From Clostridia bacterium (GTDB lineage: Bacteria; Bacillota; Clostridia; Christensenellales; CAG-138), in contig JAFXZJ010000027.1 of NCBI GenBank assembly GCA_017541305.1, forward strand, positions 107,135-171,134: a stretch of DNA of 64,000 nt, written 5' to 3'. A program made the position numbers and the translations under genes. Position 1 is the stretch's first letter. Every line of letters starts with the position of its first letter. Under the pieces are notes generated by a model. It saw only the letters and a list, made by a program, of their open reading frames with translations, searched no databases and was not told where the DNA came from. This document shows positions 55,764 to 64,000 of this stretch, one piece after another.

Positions 55764-58700
55764 TCAGTTGTTAAGTATTATCCGGCAGATGGCCGCAAGA
55801 TCGAGCACGTCGACGATCCCGTCAAGGTTGGCGTCGGCATTTATCAAGCCTTGAGGGGCGACTATGGCGTCGTCCTCGTTCATCAGATACCCGCAAAGCA
55901 GCGTGACGTCGGCAAATTCCACCCTGCCATTGCAGTCAACGTCGCCTATGAGGTCGGTCTCCTCCTCCCCTTCGATCAAGGTGGTGTAATAGGTCGTGCC
56001 GGAAGCCGTCTCCTTCCAGAAATTCAGCACGTTCGCAAAGGACGAGCCGCCCGACCAGAAGTAATTATACGAGCTGCTGAAGCTGAAATACGGATAATTG
56101 CTGCTGACCGTGCTCTTGAGCTGTGCGCTGCCGCTTGCGTTGATCGACGGGGTCCAATTGCAGTAGGTGTTGTTTATCTCGGTGTAGCCGGAAAGATACG
56201 AGGACGAATCCATGCCGTAATAGATCCCGGTGGAAACGCTCCTTAAGGTATAGTATCCGCCGTTTTCGGCAAGCGTGAACACGTAATCGTCCGCAACGCC
56301 CGTTAAGGTATCGTCCGTCCTGACTATGCCCGCGTCGGCAAGCGCCGTTGCGTTGGCGGCGGATTCGATCCTTCCGCCGTCCGCCAGCGGGGTGACGCCC
56401 GTCAGCGCGTACACGGTGGAGGTGCTGTTGTTGGTGATGACGTAATTGCCCGACCAATCGGCAGGCGCCGCCGTGAGCAGCTCGAATACGGAGCCTCCGC
56501 CCTCGCCGTCCTGATAGGAGAACAGCGCCTTGAGCGTGATCTCGTGCGGGGCGAAGTAAGTACCGGTAAGTATCTCGCCCGGCATGACGGTGACGTTATC
56601 GTAATCCTCTGTCACCCAACCGAGGAAGGAATAGCCCTCGGGCGCGGTAACGGTCGGAAGCGTTATGCCTGTATCGGGGCCCGAAACCATATCCGCGGGC
56701 TTTTCAACGCCGTTAGGAACGGAGAAGTGCACGGGATAATCGCTGCCGATCGGGCCGGTGAAGCTGTCAACGTAGCTGTAGCCGCAAACGGTGCAGGTGT
56801 GGGTGGTGTAGCCCTGCTCGGTCTCGGTGGGCGCGGTGACGGCATCGACGAAATTGCAGTTCTCGGTCTCGGTCACGCCGCAGACGGAGCAGATATGCCT
56901 GTGAGTGCCGTCGTTATTGGAAACGTAACCGCCGAAGGTATGATCGCCTGTGGCGGGGATCACGGTATCGGCAAGCGCGATCTCGTTCTCGCCGTTGGCG
57001 TCGGAGAAATACCTGCCGCAGCCCGCGCAGAACCAGTATTCGGTGTGCCCCGCCGCGCCGCAGGTGGGTTCAACGGCGGCGGTATAGGTCAGGCTGTGGG
57101 TGTGGGGGCCGCTTGAGATCTCGGTGGAATAATAATAGTTCTCGGTGGGATTCTGCTTATAGAACTTGAACTCGCTGCCATAGCGGGTGAGCGAGAAGCC
57201 GAAGCTACCGCTGACCGCAAGATAGGGTATCGACCCGGCGCTGTTGTTTTTGAGGTACATCTCGTCGTCGTCGATCTCGAACGTCCAGGTGGTATTCGAC
57301 TCCTGGAATTCGGGGAAGGCGTAGAACGCGTACGAAGCCGTGCCGCTGCCGGTGCTCTTGCTGCCGTAATAGCTGCCCGTGCTCACGCTCTTAAGGGACA
57401 GGCCATAGCTTGTGGCCTCGGCCTGGAACACGTATGCTTCGGGAACGTTGCTCAAGGTCGTGCCGGTGCGGGTGATGCCGGTGCTCGAGAAGGCCGTGGA
57501 GGCGCCGCCGGAGTAGTTTTCGATATTGGTGCCTTCGGCGCCCGCGGGGACGCCCGTCAGAGCGTATTCGTTACTTCCCGTGGAGGGAGTCGCCACCAGC
57601 ACGTATTTGCCGACCCAGGTATCGGGCATGGCGGTGACAAGCTCGTAAGTCACGGGGGCGTTTATGGCCTCGGCCCTCATATAAAGGGCATAGACCGCCT
57701 GAATGGACGTCGTGAGCTTGAACGTGGCGCCGGGCTTATAGAATGCCGGCTTGTCGGCCGTTTCGGGAACGGGAGCGGTGACCCAGCCCATAAAGGTCCA
57801 GCCATCGGCGGTAAGAGCCGAATCGGGAAGCTGTATCTTTTCGCCCGCGGTGCCGTGGATGGTCTGATAGACCTGCCCCTGCGCGATGCACTGCAGATCC
57901 ATGGGAACGGGATCCTCGGGAATATCTTTGGTAAAGGCCTTGATGCGGTAGTTGCCGTCGCCGGACTTGTTGGTCCAGCCGGAATCGTTCACGCCCTTAA
58001 AATAGGAAGTGTTGGGATGGGTCATGTGGATAAGACCCATGTGATAATAGGTGTCCTCCTGAATGGTCGTGTCATAGGCCACGTTGATATCGCTGCCCGA
58101 GAACGTGATGACCACCGCAAAGCGCTGGCCGGGAGCAAGCGTGACGGGCGAGCTCAGCTTGATAGTGCGATATCCCCAGTAATCGAAATTGCCGGTGGTG
58201 GTGCAGGCAAGCGTGCCTGAGGAGGGATCGTCCGCGGGGAAATCGGTGTAGACCTTGACGGTATAGTCGGTATCGTCGCCATAGAGGGCCAGCGCAACGG
58301 CCTCGAGGGTCTCGTTCCCGTTCGCCGTGAATATCTGCGCAACGGAATCGCCGGTCACCATCTCCTCGGAGTTATAGTAGTTGCCCGAGCCGTCATACTG
58401 ATAGTTGTGGTCATAGTTATCCACGTCCTCAACGGCGAAGAATGAGATATAGCTGGCGCAGGTGGCGGAATCCTCATACGATACGTAGAAATAGCCGCTG
58501 TTGCCGATATCCGTGCCCCAGGAATTCTTGACCAGCCACGCGCCGTTGCCCGTGGGACGGTAGCCCTGATTGAAATTATCCTTTGAATAGTCGTCATCCC
58601 AGCCGACAACGGTAACGTCGTGATCGGCATAGTAGAAGCCGGCGTCCTGATAGGCCACGGCGGACTGTATCCAGCAGATGGTGCCGTTTGAGGTGTTCAC

Positions 58701-59462
58701 GCCGCCGTGATAAGCCGTTCCCGCGGCGTTGCTCACGCGAACGCCCATGGAGCCCGCGCCGTATTCCATTATGTGGCGCTTGACTTCATCGATATTCGAG
58801 CCGAAGAAATGCTTTACGGAGGTGACGTGAGCCACGTTGTTCTGATATGCGTGCTCGGCGCCAAGCCCCGAGGAGTTGGCCGAGCTGTACATCAGCGCCG
58901 CGTCCGACTCGTCGGCAAGGCCCGTCCAGCGCATCAGGGGATAGCTTACCAGCTCTCCCGTGCCGCCCGCCTCAAGGAAGCTTCCGTTGGGGTGACTGCC
59001 CAGGAAATAGGTCTTGTCGCCTGCAAGCATGCCCTCGGCGTCATACGCGTCGGTATAAGTATAATAGGCAAGGTGATATTCCGACAGATTCAGGCTGAGA
59101 TCGGCAGCTTCGCCGCTCTCCCCCACGTGCACGCCGTGCTTGATCATGTAAGCTTCGCAGGCGGCCGCCGTGCCGAATGCCCAACAGGTGTTGTAATTGC
59201 CCTGATCCTTTACGGGAGTGATGCAGCCGTAATCGCGGCTGTCATATTTACGGGGCGGATCGTCATCGCGCGTGCCGCCGCCGTCTTCATCCGGCTGAGT
59301 GTTTCCGCGAAGGGTCGGGGTCAAAAGGCCCAGGCCGTGCCGCGCGTATTCCGCGGCCCCCGTTAACGCCTCCACTCCCCCGGCTATGGCCGCGGAGGTA
59401 AAGCTCAGAACAAGTATAACGGCAAGTGAAAGGGACAGTAGCTTTTTAAAGGATCTGCTCAT
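55764..59462 (-). CDS. Large secreted C1-family cysteine protease with dockerin
   Basis: A 1232-residue exported protein: signal peptide (about 1-27) and papain-like domain (about 65-350) with Cys93 (QGNYNTCWAFG), His in DHDVTVVGW near 289 and Asn in LVKNSWGTD near 322. Then come a lectin-like beta domain (to about 540), InlB/Listeria-Bacteroides-type beta repeats (PGATFKLTTSIQAVYALY and later PGEILTGTYFAPHEITLKALF), two related beta-sandwich modules with YELVTAMPDTWVGKYVL and FELLTAAPADWSGNYVI starts, Cys-rich HxxC-type repeats, and a C-terminal dockerin (GDVDCNGRVEFADV ... DANLDGIVDVLDLAAICR). It should digest proteins outside the cell while held by a cohesin. AGGAGA precedes the ATG. Confidence 0.9.
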   Translation of the reverse strand: MSRSFKKLLSLSLAVILVLSFTSAAIAGGVEALTGAAEYARHGLGLLTPTLRGNTQPDEDGGGTRDDDPPRKYDSRDYGCITPVKDQGNYNTCWAFGTAAACEAYMIKHGVHVGESGEAADLSLNLSEYHLAYYTYTDAYDAEGMLAGDKTYFLGSHPNGSFLEAGGTGELVSYPLMRWTGLADESDAALMYSSANSSGLGAEHAYQNNVAHVTSVKHFFGSNIDEVKRHIMEYGAGSMGVRVSNAAGTAYHGGVNTSNGTICWIQSAVAYQDAGFYYADHDVTVVGWDDDYSKDNFNQGYRPTGNGAWLVKNSWGTDIGNSGYFYVSYEDSATCASYISFFAVEDVDNYDHNYQYDGSGNYYNSEEMVTGDSVAQIFTANGNETLEAVALALYGDDTDYTVKVYTDFPADDPSSGTLACTTTGNFDYWGYRTIKLSSPVTLAPGQRFAVVITFSGSDINVAYDTTIQEDTYYHMGLIHMTHPNTSYFKGVNDSGWTNKSGDGNYRIKAFTKDIPEDPVPMDLQCIAQGQVYQTIHGTAGEKIQLPDSALTADGWTFMGWVTAPVPETADKPAFYKPGATFKLTTSIQAVYALYMRAEAINAPVTYELVTAMPDTWVGKYVLVATPSTGSNEYALTGVPAGAEGTNIENYSGGASTAFSSTGITRTGTTLSNVPEAYVFQAEATSYGLSLKSVSTGSYYGSKSTGSGTASYAFYAFPEFQESNTTWTFEIDDDEMYLKNNSAGSIPYLAVSGSFGFSLTRYGSEFKFYKQNPTENYYYSTEISSGPHTHSLTYTAAVEPTCGAAGHTEYWFCAGCGRYFSDANGENEIALADTVIPATGDHTFGGYVSNNDGTHRHICSVCGVTETENCNFVDAVTAPTETEQGYTTHTCTVCGYSYVDSFTGPIGSDYPVHFSVPNGVEKPADMVSGPDTGITLPTVTAPEGYSFLGWVTEDYDNVTVMPGEILTGTYFAPHEITLKALFSYQDGEGGGSVFELLTAAPADWSGNYVITNNSTSTVYALTGVTPLADGGRIESAANATALADAGIVRTDDTLTGVADDYVFTLAENGGYYTLRSVSTGIYYGMDSSSYLSGYTEINNTYCNWTPSINASGSAQLKSTVSSNYPYFSFSSSYNYFWSGGSSFANVLNFWKETASGTTYYTTLIEGEEETDLIGDVDCNGRVEFADVTLLCGYLMNEDDAIVAPQGLINADANLDGIVDVLDLAAICRIILNN

Positions 59463-59634
59463 TTATTATCTCCTGACTGCTTTATACGCTTTATGTATGA
59501 ATCATAAAGCAACTTAAATATTTTAGCATAAAAATAACAGCATTTCAATATTTTACGGGGCCTCTGAATTGTGACATTTTACACACGAAAACGCGGGCGA
59601 AGCCATTTCCTTAAGCCCGATCCCGAATATAAGA

Positions 59635-59670
59635 AAAAGCCGCTTCCCCCGTGAGGGAAACGGCCGTAAG
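59635..59670 (-). terminator. Terminator of the zinc-ribbon/YfcE unit
   Basis: Minus strand GCCGTTTCCC pairs with GGGGGAAGCGGC around CTCAC, followed by TTTTTC. Confidence 0.75.
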
Positions 59671-59680
59671 TCAAATCAGA

Positions 59681-60091
59681 CTATTTCCATGACTTGAACA
59701 CGTCGGTAAACGAGGCGCCGACGATGAGCATGATGATAAGGGCAATCACGAACAGCGCCGCGCCAACGATCAGCCAGCACCAATAGGACCTTGCATAGCC
59801 CCTGCGGTTGAGGTTTGCGCTGCTGCAGGAATGGATGATAAGGAATATGAAGCCGACGATGGGGATTGAATAGAGCAGGCCGAGGGCAAAGTAAGTCCAC
59901 GCGCCAAGGGGCTTATAGTTCTCGGGGATCGCCGCGTTGTTGTTGATCACAACGGGAGCGGCATAGGTGGGGTTGGGCATGGGTGTGGGCTCGGGCTGAC
60001 GGACGGGCTCGACAACGGGCGCGGTTAGGGCGCCGCATTCGGGGCAGAATTTACCGTCGGTCAGATTGCCGCATTTGGGGCATTTGTTCAT
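59681..60091 (-). CDS. Zinc-ribbon membrane protein
   Basis: A 136-residue protein: N-terminal zinc ribbon CPKCGNLTDGKFCPECG, a Pro-rich linker, and two membrane helices (WTYFALGLLYSIPIVGFIFLII and WLIVGAALFVIALIIMLIV) with a cytoplasmic basic loop. AAGGAGG lies before MNKCPKCG; an upstream extension overlaps the YfcE gene and lacks a site. Its ribbon resembles those on the SPFH protein and the 62.5-kb protein, so this genome uses ribbon-tagged membrane proteins repeatedly. Function unknown. Confidence 0.8.
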   Translation of the reverse strand: MNKCPKCGNLTDGKFCPECGALTAPVVEPVRQPEPTPMPNPTYAAPVVINNNAAIPENYKPLGAWTYFALGLLYSIPIVGFIFLIIHSCSSANLNRRGYARSYWCWLIVGAALFVIALIIMLIVGASFTDVFKSWK

Positions 60092-60114
60092 GGGTTGATC
60101 CTCCTTGATAGTTT

Positions 60115-60645
60115 TCACTTAAAAGAATTGTATGCTTCACCTTCCAATGTTTTCCAAAGGAAGCCTCCATCATCAAGCGTCATATAGCAGCGGGGCGAAT
60201 CGCCCTTGGGCAGCGAAACGGAACCGGGATTCATAAGCAGGTATCCTTCGCGCCGTTCACAGCATGGGATATGGGTATGCCCCATTATCACTGTTCCCCC
60301 GTGCGCGGGAAGCTCGTCCAAATGATGCCCATGAGTCAGCATCAGCTCGCGCCCGAACGCGCACACAAGCATGTGCGGCGCCATTATGGGAAAATCGAGC
60401 ACCATCTGATCGACTTCCGCATCGCAATTGCCGCGCACGCATAATATCCGGTCGCGAAGAGGATTCAGCAGCGCGCAGACTTCCTTGGGCGCATAGCCTT
60501 GGGGCAGCGGATTGCGCGGGCCGTGATAGAGGATATCCCCCAAAAGCACCAGCTTTTCGGCCTGCTCGCGTTCAAACGCCTCGATCAGCAGGCGGCAGTA
60601 ATGCGCCGAACCGTGGATATCCGATGCTATCAGCCACTTAGCCAT
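60115..60645 (-). CDS. YfcE/MJ0936-family metallophosphoesterase
   Basis: A 176-residue two-metal phosphodiesterase. DIHG near residue 9, VLLGDILYHG, RGNCDAEVD, THGHH and GHTH are the complete metal-ligand set. The family hydrolyses phosphodiesters in vitro; the natural substrate is unknown. It lies 23 bp before the zinc-ribbon protein start and shares its terminator. Confidence 0.94.
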   Translation of the reverse strand: MAKWLIASDIHGSAHYCRLLIEAFEREQAEKLVLLGDILYHGPRNPLPQGYAPKEVCALLNPLRDRILCVRGNCDAEVDQMVLDFPIMAPHMLVCAFGRELMLTHGHHLDELPAHGGTVIMGHTHIPCCERREGYLLMNPGSVSLPKGDSPRCYMTLDDGGFLWKTLEGEAYNSFK

Positions 60646-60718
60646 GATCCCCTCCCGTCTATTATATATCTATTATACCAGAATCGGGACGGAATGCAAG
60701 CTTTTTTTAAAATCATGC

Positions 60719-60747
60719 TTGACAGGCCCCGAACAGGGGTGTATAAT
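60719..60747 (+). promoter_or_regulatory. Promoter of pyrG
   Basis: TTGACA (60719-60724), 17 bp, TATAAT (60742-60747), all consensus. The spacer itself is a CCCC-gaaca-GGGG palindrome. Transcription would begin near 60754. Confidence 0.8.
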
Positions 60748-60838
60748 TTGTCACATGTTTTTAATATATATTTCGCCGCGAAGAACGGTGAGAAAAATCG
60801 AATACCGCCGCTGTGCGGCAAGCTCAAGATGAACGCAA

Positions 60839-60890
60839 GGCGCTCGTCCGCGGGGTCAACACCCCTCGGCGGGCGCCTCTCAAATTTTAT
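60839..60890 (+). promoter_or_regulatory. Leader hairpin before pyrG (possible attenuator)
   Basis: A long stem, GGCGC...GGGGT (60839-60856) with ACCCC...GCGCC (60861-60877), with one bulge, one mismatch and a CAAC loop, followed by TCTCAAATTTTATTAT. It resembles a leader terminator, though the T run is weak. The GGGC start used for CTP-sensed slippage in Bacillus pyrG is not seen at the predicted start. Confidence 0.5.
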
Positions 60891-60911
60891 TATATTCGGA
60901 GGAGAATTAAA

Positions 60912-62510
<1,599 letters not shown>

Positions 62511-62532
62511 CCCGCCGCGGCTAAAGCACAGA

Positions 62533-63195
62533 TCATGCGGCTTTCCGTGCCTTGCGATCCTTTACCATCCTTATCACGTTCGAAACTATCGCCACCGCGC
62601 TAAGGCCGTAAGCGAAGAGCAGCTCCAATACGACCGGCCCAAGCACTTCCTTCTCCCCAAGCACGTAGGGGACCGTGCGCAGCGCCGCGGTGAACGAAAC
62701 CGGCGAGCCTTCATCCTTGAACGCGTTGAACAGCTCGAAGGCAAGGCAGAGGTATTCCGCAAGCGCGATCATTATCACCGTGATCACGATGCAGGAAACG
62801 ATCCTGGCCGTTGAAACGCTGTTCTTATTGCCGCAGAAAAGGCCGTAGCCGAAGTTTGCAAGAATGAACATCACAAAGCCGCAGATCCCGGCGATGAAGC
62901 CGAGCTGATAGATGCCGAAATAGAGCGCTGCGCCAATCAGCGCAAACAGGAACGCGCCGACGACGCCCGCGGCGACGTTCTCATGCACGGGCGCGGCGGG
63001 AGCTGCATAAGCCGGCTCGGCGTTCAAAACGTCGTTTTCGACGGCGGGAACGGCATCCTGCGCGCCGATTTCGGGCTGAGCTGCGTCGAGCTGAAGGTCG
63101 TAGGGCTCGAAATCCGTCGAACCGCAGTTGGAACAAAACTTGTCCTCAGCAAGCACTATCGTGCCGCAGGAGGAGCATTTCTTTGTGTCGGACAT
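62533..63195 (-). CDS. Zinc-ribbon polytopic membrane protein
   Basis: A 220-residue protein: N-terminal ribbon CSSCGTIVLAEDKFCSNCG, an acidic Pro/Ala linker and four or five membrane helices (GVVGAFLFALIGAALYFGIY, GFIAGICGFVMFILANFGYGLF, ARIVSCIVITVIMIALAEY, and a C-terminal pair). It ends in a basic tail. GGAGG precedes MSDTKKCSS; a longer in-frame extension lacks a site. No family name can be given. It shares the ribbon-linker-helix plan of the 59.7-kb protein. Confidence 0.78.
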   Translation of the reverse strand: MSDTKKCSSCGTIVLAEDKFCSNCGSTDFEPYDLQLDAAQPEIGAQDAVPAVENDVLNAEPAYAAPAAPVHENVAAGVVGAFLFALIGAALYFGIYQLGFIAGICGFVMFILANFGYGLFCGNKNSVSTARIVSCIVITVIMIALAEYLCLAFELFNAFKDEGSPVSFTAALRTVPYVLGEKEVLGPVVLELLFAYGLSAVAIVSNVIRMVKDRKARKAA

Positions 63196-63853
63196 AAAAA
63201 ACCTCCTTTGTAAATCGGTGTGATTATAGCATAATATGACAGGGATGACAATACGCAGCGTATTTATATGCATCCTCATAAGGTAAGACGATCGAAAAAG
63301 GGAAAAGCGGAAGATGCTTGAAAATATATTTGGTGAGAGGGTGTCCGGCAAATGTCGGGACTAAAGGAATGAAAAGCCTATCCTCTCCATGAGATAATGA
63401 GGATGCTTTTGGTTTCGTTTAGTCAGGGCAGCTGCCTATCCTCCCATGCGTCACAAACCTCGGTATGTTGAGCATACCGAGGTTTGTTCACCGAGAAAAG
63501 CTCTGCGGACGGGGCCTTGAGCTTTTCTCGCGTCGCAGGTAAAAAGCTCCGCTTTTTACGCGACGGCTAATGGCGAGGACAGGCAGATGTCGGGACCAAA
63601 GGAAAGAAAAAAGACCAACCGTTGGTTGGTCTTTAAGCCCGCCAAGCTCCCATGCCTGTCGCCGCCGCAAAAAGTCTTTGACTTTTTGCTTATCAAGAAA
63701 AAAGCGATGCAGGTAGTTTTCGGATCGGCTTTTATTGATCAAGATGCTTGTATTGACGTCGGCTGCCGCCTCTTCGCTTTTTTCTTGGCACGCAAGCTGC
63801 GCTTGCGAAGCCAGCTCGGGCATGGGAGGATAGGCTATTTCAGTTTCTGAAAG
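63196..63853. other. Gene-free rRNA-downstream region with 5S-like fragments and repeats
   Basis: No credible gene. Short copies of the 5S 3'-end sequence lie at 63376-63391, 63427-63450 and 63647-63663, with an inverted copy at 63821-63835. A 24-bp imperfect direct repeat (ATGTCGGGAC-x-AAAGGAA-x-GAAAA) is at 63353-63375 and 63587-63610. A perfect bidirectional terminator, AAAGACCAACC/GGTTGGTCTTT, is at 63610-63634. Confidence 0.6.
63610..63634. terminator. Perfect bidirectional terminator hairpin
   Basis: Arms 63610-63620 and 63624-63634, 3-nt loop; A-rich and T-rich flanks. Confidence 0.75.
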
Positions 63854-63880
63854 AAAAAACAGAGACGCTTGCGTCTCTGC
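63854..63880 (-). terminator. Terminator of the rRNA operon
   Basis: Minus strand CAGAGACGC-aa-GCGTCTCTG followed by T6 (63854-63859), directly downstream of the 5S gene. Confidence 0.85.
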
Positions 63881-63895
63881 TTTTCCTTTGGGATC

Positions 63896-64000
<105 letters not shown>

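Overview
The window looks like a chromosomal segment of a fairly GC-rich, spore-forming member of Bacillota, class Clostridia, probably a gut or rumen lineage. The evidence is a SpoIVFA/SpoIVFB-like pair, a SpoVB-type flippase, SepF and DivIVA division proteins, strong AGGAGG ribosome sites, canonical sigma-A promoters with 17-bp spacers, dockerin-bearing secreted proteins and galactoside-type glycoside hydrolases. I cannot name the species from the sequence alone.

Layout. 1-3.4 kb (minus): an XRE/S24 repressor, a SpoIVFA/SpoIVFB-like pair with a candidate sigma-E promoter, and a tRNA-guanine transglycosylase. 3.6-6.4 kb: a 39-aa membrane peptide, a cyclophilin lipoprotein and a membrane-anchored PQQ-type propeller. 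6.5-11.9 kb (minus): a division/envelope run of a YlxY-like deacetylase homologue, an M16 peptidase, a dUTPase, a HlyD-like protein, YggS, SepF and DivIVA. 12.1-15.4 kb (plus): a SpoVB-like flippase, an HD dGTPase-like protein and an unknown protein. 15.4-18.7 kb (minus): M18 aminopeptidase, glutaminase and lipase. 18.9-20.4 kb (plus): a ParB-HAD fusion, a second HAD protein and a small protein. 20.6-24.3 kb (minus): TldE, TldD and an XRE-TPR regulator. 24.4-25.5 kb: repeats around a four-helix-bundle gene, a three-way-junction palindrome and tRNA-Trp with a duplicated 3' end. 25.5-34.2 kb: a phosphopantetheinyl transferase, PepF, a dockerin protein, a large SNF2-type helicase and an SPFH/zinc-ribbon protein.

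34.2-40.0 kb (minus) is the most unusual block. Two paralogous secreted CHAP/peptidoglycan-binding hydrolases, a surface-tethered barnase-family RNase lipoprotein with all catalytic residues, and its barstar form a tight operon. Beyond it lie a degenerate P-loop-like protein and an acyl-carrier-like protein that lacks the phosphopantetheine serine. The operon resembles a wall-breaching, nuclease-delivering competition system with built-in immunity; that role is inference.

40.1-47.5 kb (plus) is a carbohydrate locus: GH2, GPH-family transporter, GT-B-like protein, GH36 alpha-galactosidase and a small membrane protein. 47.5-53.4 kb holds an Na/Pi cotransporter, a heterodimeric ABC exporter and a small unknown gene. 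53.4-54.8 kb is infC-rpmI-rplT with a structured leader; infC appears to start at AUA. 55-63.2 kb has two surface proteins, a YfcE phosphodiesterase, pyrG and two zinc-ribbon membrane proteins. The right edge carries the 3' part of a 5S rRNA gene (minus strand, end of an rRNA operon), followed by a gene-free stretch of terminators and 5S-like fragments.

All calls come from reading the sequence; no database search was run.
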